A stretch of DNA of 64,000 nt from Hyphomicrobiales bacterium (GCA_016124805.1 WGND01000009.1:1-64000); one strand, 5' to 3'. Counted from the stretch's first letter, positions 35,339 through 45,655 are shown. Notes: a model not told the origin generated them from the sequence alone. Made by a program: numbers and translations.

Positions 35339-35842
35339 ATGAGCGGGAAGAAAATCTCCCCCAAAGTCATGGAGATGATGCGGTCGGCGCTGCTGCAATA
35401 TGTGCCCCAGGCCCGGGAACTGGGCATGGAGCTTGTCGATGCCGGCAAGGGGGAATGCTGGATGCGCGTCCCCTATGCCGAGAAGCTGATCGGCGATCCG
35501 CGCACGGGGGTCATTCATGGCGGGGTCCTCACCACATTACTGGACAATGCCTGCGGCGCCGCCGTGCAGCTTTCCCTGCCGGAGCGTCAGTCCATCGCCA
35601 CACTTGACCTGCGCATCGACTATATGAAGTCGGCCACACCCGGGCTTGACCTGCTGGCGCATACGCAATGCTACAAGGTGGCGCGCAGTGTCGCCTTTGT
35701 ACGCGGGACGGCCTATCACGACGATCCCGCCGATCCGATCGCCACCTGCGTGGCGACCTTCATGCTGGCGGCCAATCGGGCAACGCCGATGACCGAGGCG
35801 ATGATGAGCGACATGTCGCAGAGCACGGGGGTGATCGAATGA
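35339..35842 (+). CDS. PaaI-family thioesterase (first of pair)
   Basis: 167 residues from the ATG at 35339, with GAAAGAAAG upstream. Hotdog fold with the PaaI motif VIHGGVLTTLLDNACG (about residues 58-73), in which the Asp is the catalytic acid of the group, followed by TLDLRIDYMKSA. It overlaps the second thioesterase by ATGA. Cytosolic acyl-CoA hydrolysis is expected. Divergent from tetR with a 282-bp gap. Confidence 0.85.
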   Translation: MSGKKISPKVMEMMRSALLQYVPQARELGMELVDAGKGECWMRVPYAEKLIGDPRTGVIHGGVLTTLLDNACGAAVQLSLPERQSIATLDLRIDYMKSATPGLDLLAHTQCYKVARSVAFVRGTAYHDDPADPIATCVATFMLAANRATPMTEAMMSDMSQSTGVIE

Positions 35843-36273
35843 GCGACAAAGCGGAGGTGCCCGATATCAACGCCCTGATCCAGAGCATCCCCTATGCGCA
35901 GTTTCTGGGGATGACCGTCGACCAGCGCGGCAATGAAATTACAGCGCTGCTTCACTTCAGCGAAAAGCTGATCGGCAATCCAGTGCTGCCTGCGCTGCAT
36001 GGTGGCGTGATTGGCGCTTTTCTGGAGCTGACATCGGTTGCGCAGCTGACATTTGAAACGGGCACCGATGCACTGCCCAAATCCATCGGTCTGACATTCG
36101 ACTATCTGCGCTCAGGCCGCCCGGTGGATACATTTGCGCGTGCCCGCATCACGAAACATGGCCGACGGGTGGCAACCGTCACCGCCGAGGCCTGGCAGGA
36201 TGACCGCTCAAAGCCGATTGCAACTTCGCATGGCCATTTTCTGCTGCGCCAGCCGGAGACCGAGCAGGGCTGA
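35839..36273 (+). CDS. PaaI-family thioesterase (second of pair)
   Basis: 144 residues; its ATG overlaps the stop codon of the first thioesterase. Hotdog fold with PALHGGVIGAFLELTSVAQL: the HGG is kept, but the catalytic Asp of the first protein is Glu here (FLEL). GLTFDYLRSGRPVDTFARA matches the central strands. The coupled pair may form a heteromer. Ends six bases from convergent pyrD. Confidence 0.82.
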   Translation: MSDKAEVPDINALIQSIPYAQFLGMTVDQRGNEITALLHFSEKLIGNPVLPALHGGVIGAFLELTSVAQLTFETGTDALPKSIGLTFDYLRSGRPVDTFARARITKHGRRVATVTAEAWQDDRSKPIATSHGHFLLRQPETEQG

Positions 36274-36279
36274 CTTCAC

Positions 36280-37335
36280 TCAGAGGCCTGAATCGATGCC
36301 GACAGCATCTTTGATATGGGCAAAGCCGTCTGCTTGCAGCAAGGTTTCCAGCTCACCCTTGATGCGCGTGACGAGACCCGGGCCCTGATAGGTCAATGCC
36401 GAGTAAAGCTGGACGAGCGAGGCACCCGCCCTGATCTTGGCGTAAGCATCAGCCCCGCTGGAAATGCCCCCCACGCCAATCAGGGGCAGGCTGCCCTTGG
36501 TGAGACGATAAATGTCGCGCAGCACAGCTGTCGACAGACTGAAGAGTGGCCGCCCCGAAAGGCCGCCTGTTTCATTCGCCAAAGGCCCGGTGACAAAGCC
36601 CTGCCGCATGATGGTGGTGTTGGAAATGATGATGCCGTCGAGCCTCATCTCCATGGCGACCTGCGCAATGTCAGCCACTTCCTCAGGCGTCAGATCAGGC
36701 GCTATCTTGAGAAGGATGGGCGTTGCGCCTTTGCGCTTGGCCATGACGCGACCCACAAGCGACTGCAATTCGCCGATGCTTTGCAATGCGCGCAGGCCGG
36801 GCGTGTTGGGCGAGGAAATATTGACCGTGAAGTAACTCGCCAGCCCTTCGAATGTCTCAATGCCTTTTTCATAATCGGCGATGCGATCTGCGCTGTCCTT
36901 GTTGGCGCCGATATTGACACCAAGTATACCGCCCCTGTTCCGACGGGCTTCCAGCCGCTTCTTCAGCGCGGCATGGCCCTGATTGTTGAAGCCCAACCGG
37001 TTGATGACGGCGCCCTGATCGGTAAGGCGGAAAACACGCGGTCTGGGATTGCCCGCCTGGGGCAGCGGGGTGACGGTGCCGACCTCGGCAAAGCCAAAGC
37101 CCATTGCCATCATGGCATCTGGCACTTCGCCATTCTTGTCGAAGCCCGCCGCAATGCCGACCGGATTTGAAAATGTCAGTCCCCAGATTGTCTGATGGAG
37201 GCTTGCCGGATCGGCTTTTTTCTGGCGCGGCCCGAGCCCCAGCCGCAGCGCCTTCAGGGTCGCCATATGTGCCTGCTCGGGTTCCATCAGGCCCAGCGCG
37301 ATGCGGGCCAGTGGAAAGAGGTCAAAACCCGTCAT
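36280..37335 (-). CDS. pyrD: Dihydroorotate dehydrogenase (quinone), class 2
   Basis: 351 residues, FMN enzyme of pyrimidine synthesis using membrane quinone. Class 2 features: N-terminal extension (residues 1-40), NPVGIAAGFDKNGE, FAEVGTVTPLPQAGNPRPR, and catalytic Ser in NISSPNTPGLR. The GG-x-S motif VGGISSGADA binds FMN phosphate. Its start overlaps the stop of the DUF952 gene (ATGA). Confidence 0.96.
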   Translation of the reverse strand: MTGFDLFPLARIALGLMEPEQAHMATLKALRLGLGPRQKKADPASLHQTIWGLTFSNPVGIAAGFDKNGEVPDAMMAMGFGFAEVGTVTPLPQAGNPRPRVFRLTDQGAVINRLGFNNQGHAALKKRLEARRNRGGILGVNIGANKDSADRIADYEKGIETFEGLASYFTVNISSPNTPGLRALQSIGELQSLVGRVMAKRKGATPILLKIAPDLTPEEVADIAQVAMEMRLDGIIISNTTIMRQGFVTGPLANETGGLSGRPLFSLSTAVLRDIYRLTKGSLPLIGVGGISSGADAYAKIRAGASLVQLYSALTYQGPGLVTRIKGELETLLQADGFAHIKDAVGIDSGL

Positions 37336-37688
37336 GACAGATCATCCGGAAAGACATGGTCGCCATTTTCATCAAGCAGCAGCGGCCAGATATTGGTGAC
37401 GGTGGCGAGATCAAGCACGCCGTAAAGATGGGGGAAAAGATCACCGCCACGCGAGGGTTCCCATTTCAGGGCATCGCCCAGCGCCCCGCCGTCTATGGCA
37501 ACAAGCAGGAGATGCCGTCGACCGGCAAAATGGCGTCGAGCGGTTTCGGCAGCCTGGGCGGCTGTCGAAAAATGGATATAGCCATCATCAATATCAACGG
37601 GAGAACCGATGAAATGGCCCTCTGCTTCGGCCAGCGCCCATTCATGGGTGCTGACGATTTTGTAGATGATTTGACCGGCCACGTGCAT
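37332..37688 (-). CDS. DUF952 domain protein
   Basis: 118 residues: IYKIVSTHEWALAEAEGHFIGSPVDIDDGYIHFST, in parts, and LYGVLDLATVT are typical of DUF952. The family has no established function; its fold resembles ADP-ribosyl-handling domains in some proposals. Commonly found upstream of pyrD in alphaproteobacteria, as here. Overlaps pyrD by ATGA. Confidence 0.83.
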   Translation of the reverse strand: MHVAGQIIYKIVSTHEWALAEAEGHFIGSPVDIDDGYIHFSTAAQAAETARRHFAGRRHLLLVAIDGGALGDALKWEPSRGGDLFPHLYGVLDLATVTNIWPLLLDENGDHVFPDDLS

Positions 37689-37753
37689 CCCCCTGCAGAT
37701 GGGCGGACTTTAGCCGTGTGAAGCACATGCGACAAGGAAAGAGGTCGCCCGGT

Positions 37754-38566
37754 TCAGGGATTTGGCAGGGAGATCGGGTCATTCTCAAGCGCCATCTGGC
37801 GGCTGATAAAGCTATTCAGCGCCTCGCGATCACCTTTTTCAATGAGCCCTTCCAGCAAATGCGCACGCGCCATGCCCAGCCGCTCAAATGCATCTGCGGG
37901 CAAAACATCGTGAAGCGAGGCCAGAAGAGATCGGGCCCGCGCTGTTCCGCTCTCCGCATCCAGCGCCATCAACTGGACGGCATATTGAAAAATGATGGAG
38001 GGATTATTCGGATCAAGCGCGATGGCTTTTTCAAATGCGTCGATACCATTGGAAACAGAAGCGCGATAAATCGAGCGCCCCAGCAAGCCGCCCCGGATGC
38101 AGATTTCCAAATTCCAGCCACCAAGAACAGCATGTGCCCAGCCATCCCCCGGTGCAAGTTCCAATGCCCGCTGGATATGTTGATAGGCCTCATGGCCAAG
38201 ACCCTCGAAATGGGCGGCCATGCGGCCTTCCATGCGCGCCTTGAAGCCGAGCGCAATGGCGAGATAAAGATGTGCTTCCGGGTCGGTGTCATCGCGCGCG
38301 ACCGCGCGGCGGGCATCTGCCAAAGCGATTGGCAATAACGAGGCGCGACTGGAGACGGGCGCAAGAAATTCGATATCAATAAGTGTGGCGCGCGCGGCCA
38401 GCGCATCGCCCCGGGCTGTACCCAAGAGGCGGGCTTCCTTTGCCGCATTGAGAAAATCACCGCGCGCAAAGGAATCGCCTGCCGTATCTGCATAAAGCCC
38501 TGCCGGCACAAGCAACAGGGCGAGGCAAAGACAGAGCTGAAAGACCGGGAAGCGGCGCAGCGTCAT
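37754..38566 (-). CDS. Secreted TPR-repeat protein
   Basis: 270 residues from the ATG at 38566, chosen because it begins the signal peptide (RRFPVFQLCLCLALLLVPAGLYA, cleaved near residue 26); a frame to 38620 would bury it. The rest consists of TPR-like helix pairs, e.g. EAHLYLAIALGFKAR and AIALDPNNPSIIFQYA. Probably a periplasmic scaffold; no specific role known. It lies 98 bp after lysS. Confidence 0.75.
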   Translation of the reverse strand: MTLRRFPVFQLCLCLALLLVPAGLYADTAGDSFARGDFLNAAKEARLLGTARGDALAARATLIDIEFLAPVSSRASLLPIALADARRAVARDDTDPEAHLYLAIALGFKARMEGRMAAHFEGLGHEAYQHIQRALELAPGDGWAHAVLGGWNLEICIRGGLLGRSIYRASVSNGIDAFEKAIALDPNNPSIIFQYAVQLMALDAESGTARARSLLASLHDVLPADAFERLGMARAHLLEGLIEKGDREALNSFISRQMALENDPISLPNP

Positions 38567-38664
38567 GTGAAATATCCCGTCAGGCAGTGCCAAGCCAATG
38601 CGGTTCACCGGAACCGTCATGCCCGCACTCTATACGGGATATCAGTCCGCGCGGACCAATTGCA

Positions 38665-40296
38665 TTACGCTTTTGACAGGTCTTCTCCCGCCAGCGCGCG
38701 CCGGATCAGCTTTTCGGTCTGCCGCACCCCATAAAGTGCTGCAAAGGAGCCGAAGCGCGGCCCCTGCTCTTCACCCAGCAATACTTCATAAAGCGCCTTG
38801 AACCAGTCGCGCAGCGGCTCGAAACCATGGCCCTTTCCGATCTCGTACACAATATTCTGGAGATCTTCCGCCGTCGAATGCTCCGGTGCTGCAGCGAAGC
38901 GATCTGCCAGATCGGCCAGCGCCGCCTGCTCCTTCACGGAAGGTTCGCGATAGGTCTTTCCCGGCTTGACGAAATCATTGAAGTAATTGATCGCGTAGCC
39001 GACCATCTGATCGAGGCGGGGCTGATTTTCCGGCGTGGCTTCCGGCGCGTAGCTGTTGATGAAGCCCCAGAGCACATCCTTGTCTTCCGAATGGCTGGCG
39101 CTGGCGAGATTGAGCAGCAGCGAGAAACTGATCGGCAGATCAACCTCCGGCGGATTGCCCGCATGAATATGCCAGACCGGATTGCCCAGACGTTCCTTGG
39201 CGGCCTGGCGCGGATAGGCCGCCAGAAAGGAAAGATATTCATCCACATTCTTGGGGATGACATCGAAATAAAGACGCTTGCCGGTGCGCGGTGACTGATA
39301 CATGAAAAGCTGCAGGCTCTCGGGACTTGCATAACGCAGCCAGTCGTCAATCGTCAGGCCGTTGCCTTTCGACTTTGAAATCTTCTTGCCTTCCTCATCA
39401 AGGAACAGCTCGTAGTTGAAGCCTTCAGGCGGCTTGCCGCCCAGCACACGACAGATACGACCCGACAGCTTCATGCCGTCGATGTGATCCTTGCCCGCCA
39501 TTTCATAATCAATGCCGAGGGCGGCCCAGCGCATGCCCCAATCAGCTTTCCATTGCAGCTTGGCATGGCCGCCGAGCACGTTCTGCTCAACCGTTTCATG
39601 GGTTTCGGGATCCTCATATGTGACCGTGCCCTTGTCCGGATCGCGATCCAGAATCGGGACCAGCAGCACCTGCCCGGTGCGCGGGCTGATGGGGAGCACC
39701 GGGCTATAGGTCTGGGCGCGCTCCTCGCGCAGCGATGGCAGCATGATGTCCATGATGGCATCAAAATTCCTGAGCACGCCGCGCATGGCGTCATCGAACT
39801 TGCCACCACGATAACAATCGGTCGCGCTCACAAATTCATAGTCGAAGCCATAATGATCAAGGAACGAGCGCAGCATGGCATTGTTGTGATGGCCGAAGCT
39901 CTCAAACTTGCCAAAGGGGTCCGGCACCACGGTCAGCGGCTTGAACATGTGCTCGGCCAGCATGTCCCGATTAGGCACATTGTCCGGCACCTTGCGCATG
40001 CCGTCCATGTCATCGGAAAAACAGATGAGACGGGTGGGCACACCCGGCATGAGCGTCTCGAAGGCATGGCGGACCATGCTCGTGCGGGCGACTTCGCCGA
40101 AGGTGCCGATATGCGGCAGGCCGCTGGGCCCATAGCCGGTCTCAAACAGGATCGTCCGGTCCGGGCCGCCCTCTTTTTCCAGTCTCTGCACCAGTTTGCG
40201 CGCTTCCTCGAAGGGCCAGGCCTTGCTGACCCTGGCAGCTTCGAGAAGTTCGTCCGGCGAGATGGAAATCGGTGTCGAGGTGGTGTCGGCGGTCAT
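38665..40296 (-). CDS. lysS: Lysine--tRNA ligase, class I
   Basis: 543 residues. A class I LysRS of the archaeal type: PHIG of the HIGH motif (residues 61-64) and KISKS at 305-309, plus the [19 protein letters not shown] section. It charges tRNA-Lys. Most bacteria use the unrelated class II enzyme; class I LysRS is normal in many alphaproteobacteria and spirochaetes. Divergent from the sensor-kinase-like gene. Confidence 0.96.
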   Translation of the reverse strand: MTADTTSTPISISPDELLEAARVSKAWPFEEARKLVQRLEKEGGPDRTILFETGYGPSGLPHIGTFGEVARTSMVRHAFETLMPGVPTRLICFSDDMDGMRKVPDNVPNRDMLAEHMFKPLTVVPDPFGKFESFGHHNNAMLRSFLDHYGFDYEFVSATDCYRGGKFDDAMRGVLRNFDAIMDIMLPSLREERAQTYSPVLPISPRTGQVLLVPILDRDPDKGTVTYEDPETHETVEQNVLGGHAKLQWKADWGMRWAALGIDYEMAGKDHIDGMKLSGRICRVLGGKPPEGFNYELFLDEEGKKISKSKGNGLTIDDWLRYASPESLQLFMYQSPRTGKRLYFDVIPKNVDEYLSFLAAYPRQAAKERLGNPVWHIHAGNPPEVDLPISFSLLLNLASASHSEDKDVLWGFINSYAPEATPENQPRLDQMVGYAINYFNDFVKPGKTYREPSVKEQAALADLADRFAAAPEHSTAEDLQNIVYEIGKGHGFEPLRDWFKALYEVLLGEEQGPRFGSFAALYGVRQTEKLIRRALAGEDLSKA

Positions 40297-40399
40297 TTTT
40301 GAACCCGTTTGACGCTTAAGGTTTTATCAAGCGCCGGACCCTAAGCTGGCCTCTGCATGCAGTCAACGCGGCACAGGCCGACGACAGGGCTGCAACCTG

Positions 40400-42202
40400 T
40401 TGTGGAGTGTGTTGTTGGACCGAGTTGGCAAAGATAGCGAGGCAAGTGAGGCTTCTGCCCCCCGGGAGCTTCGCCTTCAGCGCCGCCCTGAACTGGAAAA
40501 GCGGATTCTGGCCGAACGGGTTCGTTTGCTCTATGGCCTGGGCGCCACCAACCGGTGGTCCATGTTCTTCATTATCGCCGTTATCGGCCTGATTTTCTGG
40601 CCTTTTGCCCCGCTCTGGACCCTGATCCCGGTGCTGGCCGTGCAGGCCCTTGCCCAGTTCAGCTTTGATATCTTGCGCGCCCGATTTCATGCCGATCCGA
40701 ACCTGACCGAGCGGGCCGAGCTCTGGGGCCGACGCTATGCCGCCGTCACCCTCATCAGCGGCACGACCTGGTCGCTCGGGGCCTATCTCTGGCTGCCATC
40801 GGCCACATATGACTATCAGATCATCTATCTGCTGGTGCTGGCCTGTCTGGCCATGGCCACAGCCGTCACCCGCGCCACCTATCCGCTCGCCGTCGTGACC
40901 TATGTGAGCACCTGCTGCGCGCCCACGGTTTTCTGGCTGATCGCGACCACCCCGACACTGGGCATCCCGCTCGCCGTCATGGGCAGCATTTTTCTGCTGG
41001 TGGCCTATGGCTGGACGCGCAAGATCAATGAATCCTATGTCGAGGCGATGCAATTGCGGTTTGAAAATGCCGATCTCGTCGAAAGCATGATGCGGGCGCA
41101 TGTCGCCAATGAACAGAAGCGGCGTGATGCCGAAGACGCCGAATGGCGCGCAAGGGCGACGGCCCAATCCAAGGATGAATTCCTTTCGCTGATGACCGAT
41201 GAAATCGCAACGCCGCTTGATGCGCTGGATGAAATGACGCAGCGACTGGAGAATAATGTCTCGGAGCAGGGACAGGTCATTCTGCGTGACATGCGCGACA
41301 CGCATCACTTCATTCGCCGCCTGATTGCCGATGTGGTTGATTTCTCGGATATGGAAGCGCAGTCCCTTGATCTGAAGATTGCGCCATTTGATCCGGCCAA
41401 TCTTGTGCGGGGTGTTGTGCGCATCATGCGCCATCAGGCAGATGCCAAGGGGCTCTCGCTCGAACTGGATCTGTCTGCGGACACGCCTGAATTGATGATC
41501 GGCGATGCCGATCGCGTCCGCCAGATCATGGTGGCCCTGATCGCAAATGCCATTCAGTTGACCGAACAGGGGGGCATCGTGCTTCAGATCGCCCCGGTCT
41601 TTGCACCTGATGCGGCAGCCCAACTCCGCTTCTCGGTGAGCGACACTGGCGCCGGTCTCAGCCCGGATGAGATTGACGGCATTTTTTATGATGATGGCAA
41701 TGGCAAGGGCAGTCTGAGCCTCACCATCTGCGACCGTCTGGTGCAGTTGATGGGCGGCCGCATCGGCGTGGACAGCACGCCGGGTATGGGCAGTCGCTTC
41801 TGGTTCCTTCTGCCCGTGCAACCAGATCAGCTTGCGCGGCCCGATCAGACGCGCGCCCTGATTGATCACGCCTTCCTGTTTGAAATGGAACGCGAGATGG
41901 GCTCAGACAGCATCACCAATCATCTGGTGAGCGGGCTTGAGCTGGTGCTTGCCCTGCACCGCAAGGTTGAAAAGGCCCGTATCCAGCGCGATGAACTTGC
42001 GCTGGGCCTCTATATTACCGAGCTCGAAAAAGCCGCTTCCGCCATCGGCATGACCGGCATTGCGCAGGTCGCCCATGAGATTGACCGCGCGATACTGGCG
42101 GGCGAGGCCGATGCCGCGCTCAAGGATGTGCCCCGAATCCAGCAGAAAATAACGGCCAGCTGGCGCGAGCTGGCCAAGGCCTATCCAAGCCTCGGCGGAT
42201 AG
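40400..42202 (+). CDS. Sensor-kinase-like protein lacking phospho-histidines
   Basis: 600 residues from a TTG at 40400 (a TTG at 40415, eight bases after GGAG, is the other choice). About six membrane helices (residues 55-205), a coiled coil (210-258), then a HisKA-like dimerisation domain whose H-box reads [13 protein letters not shown]: Asp267 is where the phospho-His belongs. The ATPase domain keeps Asn383 (N-box) and D415-x-G-x-G, but the G2 loop is GKGSLSL. A C-terminal domain (490-600) looks like Hpt, with Thr540 in place of its His ([12 protein letters not shown]). Likely a signalling pseudokinase, as DivL is in Caulobacter. No response regulator is adjacent. Confidence 0.82.
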   Translation: MWSVLLDRVGKDSEASEASAPRELRLQRRPELEKRILAERVRLLYGLGATNRWSMFFIIAVIGLIFWPFAPLWTLIPVLAVQALAQFSFDILRARFHADPNLTERAELWGRRYAAVTLISGTTWSLGAYLWLPSATYDYQIIYLLVLACLAMATAVTRATYPLAVVTYVSTCCAPTVFWLIATTPTLGIPLAVMGSIFLLVAYGWTRKINESYVEAMQLRFENADLVESMMRAHVANEQKRRDAEDAEWRARATAQSKDEFLSLMTDEIATPLDALDEMTQRLENNVSEQGQVILRDMRDTHHFIRRLIADVVDFSDMEAQSLDLKIAPFDPANLVRGVVRIMRHQADAKGLSLELDLSADTPELMIGDADRVRQIMVALIANAIQLTEQGGIVLQIAPVFAPDAAAQLRFSVSDTGAGLSPDEIDGIFYDDGNGKGSLSLTICDRLVQLMGGRIGVDSTPGMGSRFWFLLPVQPDQLARPDQTRALIDHAFLFEMEREMGSDSITNHLVSGLELVLALHRKVEKARIQRDELALGLYITELEKAASAIGMTGIAQVAHEIDRAILAGEADAALKDVPRIQQKITASWRELAKAYPSLGG

Positions 42203-42261
42203 ATCGCTTCCCCGGCATCGCAGTCTCCCACTGGCGCATTCGCTCGTTATACTGCGCAGCC

Positions 42262-45168
42262 ATGTCAGACCCTCTTCCCACCGATTCGGCCCGCCCATCC
42301 GGGACCGGCCTTGTCCTGCCTGATGCCCCGGCCCTGCTTGCGCTGCGCGGGCGCCAGTCCAATGCGGCTGCGCTGGCGGTCACGTCCGATGGGGAAATTG
42401 ACGAACTGGGTCAGGATGCCGCCTTGCGGATGCTGGAGCATGACGCGGTGATGGTGGTGCATGCGGGCTTTACCGCCCGGCGCATTGCCGGGGCACAGGG
42501 CAATCTGCGCATTTCGCGGGAGCCGGGACCACGTGTCTTTGACCTGCTGGAACTCTTTGCCTTTGTCTATCCGGCGCAAGCCTGCCTGCCAACGCCGGAA
42601 GGACTTTGCAAGGCCCTCTCCATGCCGCCTGCCGCCTCGCCAGAGGATCTCGCACTGCAGTTCCACGAAGCCGCCGCCTACATGCTGAGCGCGCTAAGTG
42701 CGCGCAACTATCCCCATCGCCATCTGGCCGCCCGCACCGCCTTGCGCATGGCGCAGGGTGGCTGGTCATGGGGGCCGGGTGTGGTGGCAGCCCTTGCCGA
42801 TGTGATGCGCAGCGACGAACAGCTCGCCAAGGGGTCGGGCTTCGACATCTGGAACAATCTGCCCGAATGGGAAGAAAAAGCGCCGCGTGGTCCAGCCTCA
42901 TCGCTGCCGGTGAGTGGCGAGGACGCCGAGACACGGCTGATCGAACTTGCAGGCGAGAGCGCGGAGTCACGCCCGGGACAGCGCGAATTTACCCGTGTTG
43001 CAGCGGGCGCCTTTGCCCCGCGCGAGCGCGCCGGCGCAACCCATATCGTGCTCGCTGAAGCAGGCACCGGCATCGGCAAGACCATCGGCTATATCGCGCC
43101 TGCCAGTCTCTGGGCGGAGCGCAACAAGGGCACGGTCTGGCTTTCAACCTATACCAAGAACCTGCAACGGCAACTTGATCAGGAGCTGACGCGGCTCTAT
43201 CCCGATCCTGCCGAAAAAATAGAGAAGGCGGTTATCCGCAAGGGGCGGGAAAACTATCTCTGCCTGCTCAATTTCGCCGAGAGCGCTGACCGCGCGGCCA
43301 TTGGCGGTGGTGCCGTTTCCACCGGCCTTGTGGCGCGATGGGCACTGGCGAGCCGCGATGGCGACATGGTGGGGGGCGACTTCCCGGCCTGGCTTGCCCA
43401 GCGTCCTGCCGCCCAGAGCCTGACCGACCGGCGCGGCGAATGCGTCTATGCCGCCTGCCCCTATTACAAAAAATGCTTTATCGAAAAAGCCATTCGCAAG
43501 GCACAGCGTGCCGACATTGTGGTCGCCAATCATGCGCTGGTGATGCGCCAGGCCGCCGTTGACATGGCGGTGATGTCGCTCAACCCTGCCGCGCTTCGAC
43601 CAGCCGCCCCTGACATTTCTGCGGGTGCCGAAGATGAAGAACCCAGCGGGCGCGAAGCCCGCATGCGCTTTGTCTTTGACGAGGGCCATCATATTTTCGA
43701 TGCGGCGGACAGCGCCTTTTCGGCCCATCTTTCCATTATTGAAACAGCCGAATTGCGGCGCTGGATACGCGGCGCGGAAGGCCAGCGCGGGCGACGCGGG
43801 CGCGGCCTTGATGACCGCATCGGTGATCTCGTATCCGGTGATGCTGTTGCCGAGGAAGCGCTTGATGCGGCGCTGAGCGCGGCGGCGGCGCTGCCCGGTC
43901 CCGGCTGGCAGGCGCGGATGAATGACGGCACGCCAAGGGGGGCTGCTGAACAGTTTCTCGCGCTGCTGCGACAGCAGGTTCACGCCCGGTCGCGCGATGA
44001 GGATGCAGCCTATTCGCTCGAGACTGACATATTGCCCACGGTCGAGGGGCTGGATGAGGCCGCCAAGGCGCTGGAGACAGCGATCGGCAAACTGATTGCG
44101 CCGATGAAACTGCTCGCCGAGCGCATGCGCATTCGCCTCGATGAAGGGGCTGAAGAACTCGACAGCAGCATGCGTATCCGGCTTGATGCCGCCGCGCGCG
44201 GACTTGACCGGCGCGCCATGCTGTTGCTGCCGGCGTGGCGCTCCATGCTGGCCGGTATCGGGCAGGCGAGCGACAAGGATTTCTATGAATGGTTTGCCGT
44301 TGAGCGTCTGGCCGGTCGCGAAATCGATGCCGGTATGTATCGCCACTGGCGCGATCCGACGATCCCCTTTGCTGCCTCCGTGCTGGAAACAGCCCATGGG
44401 GTGCTGATTGCCTCCGCCACGCTGCGCGACGGCCTGCATCAGGACGCAGATGACGGGGAAAAATGGGAAAATGAAAGCTGGCAGAGTGCTGAAATCCGCA
44501 CCGGCGCCTCGCATCTGCCGCTGCCTGCGATTCGCGCCTTCATGGCGTCGCCCTTTGACTATCAAAAACAGGCACGCATTTTTGTGGTCAATGACATCAA
44601 CCGCAATGACATGGATGCGATTGCTGCGGCCTATCGTGCGCTCTTCATGGCGGCGGGTGGTGGCGCACTCGGCCTCTTCACGGCAATCCGCCGGCTCCGC
44701 GCCGTGCATGAGCGCATTTCAGGCGCGCTCGAAGCCGAGGGCCTGCCGCTCTATGCCCAGCATATGGATGGGCTCGACACCGGCACATTGGTTGATATCT
44801 TCCGGGCGGATCGGCATGCCTGCCTGCTGGGTACCGATGCCGTGCGCGACGGGGTGGATGTGCCCGGCGACTCGCTGCGCATGATCGTGTTTGACCGCAC
44901 CCCCTGGCCACGACCTGACCTGCTGCACAAGGCGCGGCGTGAAATTTTCGGCGGCGGGCGCTATGACGACATGCTGACCCGGCTAAGGCTGAAACAGGCC
45001 TTTGGCCGCCTGATCCGAACGGAAGCTGACCGGGGCGTCTTCGTCACACTCGACTCCCGCCTGCCGACCCGCCTGACCTCGGCCTTTCCACCGGGCCTGA
45101 CTGTGGAACGCGTGGGTCTGGCCGAGGCCATCGCCGCCTCGCGGGACTTTCTAGCCCAGCGGGACTGA
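42262..45168 (+). CDS. DinG-family ATP-dependent DNA helicase
   Basis: 968 residues, XPD/DinG superfamily 2 helicase. Walker A GTGIGKT at 268-274, Walker B DEGH at 473-476, and four cysteines (334, 394, 399, 405) spaced for the iron-sulphur cluster of this family. Motif VI is in the GRLIRTEADRG section near the end. Residues about 20-130 look like the remnant of a DnaQ-type exonuclease domain (VMVVHAGFTARR, RVFDLLELFAFVYP) without its acidic catalytic residues. Such N-terminal domains occur in DinG of other groups. It probably unwinds 5'-overhang DNA, R-loops or other repair substrates. Confidence 0.92.
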   Translation: MSDPLPTDSARPSGTGLVLPDAPALLALRGRQSNAAALAVTSDGEIDELGQDAALRMLEHDAVMVVHAGFTARRIAGAQGNLRISREPGPRVFDLLELFAFVYPAQACLPTPEGLCKALSMPPAASPEDLALQFHEAAAYMLSALSARNYPHRHLAARTALRMAQGGWSWGPGVVAALADVMRSDEQLAKGSGFDIWNNLPEWEEKAPRGPASSLPVSGEDAETRLIELAGESAESRPGQREFTRVAAGAFAPRERAGATHIVLAEAGTGIGKTIGYIAPASLWAERNKGTVWLSTYTKNLQRQLDQELTRLYPDPAEKIEKAVIRKGRENYLCLLNFAESADRAAIGGGAVSTGLVARWALASRDGDMVGGDFPAWLAQRPAAQSLTDRRGECVYAACPYYKKCFIEKAIRKAQRADIVVANHALVMRQAAVDMAVMSLNPAALRPAAPDISAGAEDEEPSGREARMRFVFDEGHHIFDAADSAFSAHLSIIETAELRRWIRGAEGQRGRRGRGLDDRIGDLVSGDAVAEEALDAALSAAAALPGPGWQARMNDGTPRGAAEQFLALLRQQVHARSRDEDAAYSLETDILPTVEGLDEAAKALETAIGKLIAPMKLLAERMRIRLDEGAEELDSSMRIRLDAAARGLDRRAMLLLPAWRSMLAGIGQASDKDFYEWFAVERLAGREIDAGMYRHWRDPTIPFAASVLETAHGVLIASATLRDGLHQDADDGEKWENESWQSAEIRTGASHLPLPAIRAFMASPFDYQKQARIFVVNDINRNDMDAIAAAYRALFMAAGGGALGLFTAIRRLRAVHERISGALEAEGLPLYAQHMDGLDTGTLVDIFRADRHACLLGTDAVRDGVDVPGDSLRMIVFDRTPWPRPDLLHKARREIFGGGRYDDMLTRLRLKQAFGRLIRTEADRGVFVTLDSRLPTRLTSAFPPGLTVERVGLAEAIAASRDFLAQRD

Positions 45169-45244
45169 GCCGCGCGCCTTGCCCATCGGCACCCAAATCC
45201 CTAAGCTGCGCCCGCTTCTTACTCTCTTTCTGTCAGGACCTCCC

Positions 45245-45655
45245 ATGTCAACGATCGCGCCGGAAAATGCCCTCATTTACATCATGGTCACGATGAGCGC
45301 CGTTGATAGCGCCATGGACGACAATGAATTGATGGAAATCGGCAGCATCGTGAAAGTCCTGCCAGTCTTCAGGGATTTCAATCCCGAGCGCATCATTCCG
45401 GTGGCAAAAGAATGCGCGGCGATCCTGCATGAGGATGGCGGACTGGATGCTGTTCTGGGTCTGGTCAAGGACGCGCTGCCGCTGCATCTGCGCGAAACGG
45501 GCTATGTGCTTGCCGTCGAAATTGCGGCTGCCGATCTCAATGTGTCAGCCGAGGAACTGCGCCTGTTGCAGCTGCTGCGCGATACGCTGGAAATCGACAA
45601 GTTGACGGCTGCCGCCCTTGAGCGCGGCGCGCGCGCGCGCCACATGACGATCTGA
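45245..45655 (+). CDS. TerB-family protein
   Basis: 136 residues from the ATG at 45245 with AGGA upstream. An all-helical TerB-like fold: ALIYIMVTMSAVDSAMDDNELMEI and GYVLAVEIAAADLNVSAEELRLL carry the two Asp/Glu metal-binding helix starts of the tellurite-resistance TerB/DjlA family. Its role outside tellurite operons is unclear; no other ter genes are near. Confidence 0.8.
   Translation: MSTIAPENALIYIMVTMSAVDSAMDDNELMEIGSIVKVLPVFRDFNPERIIPVAKECAAILHEDGGLDAVLGLVKDALPLHLRETGYVLAVEIAAADLNVSAEELRLLQLLRDTLEIDKLTAAALERGARARHMTI

Noticed and set aside
40316-41869. 517-codon open frame on the minus strand
   Set aside because: It lies antisense to the sensor-kinase-like gene, whose domains are clear; the antisense translation has low-complexity His/Asp/Gly-rich composition and no domain.
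43144-44709. 521-codon open frame on the minus strand
   Set aside because: Antisense to the DinG helicase, which carries Walker and Fe-S motifs; the shadow frame is a G+C-rich artefact.
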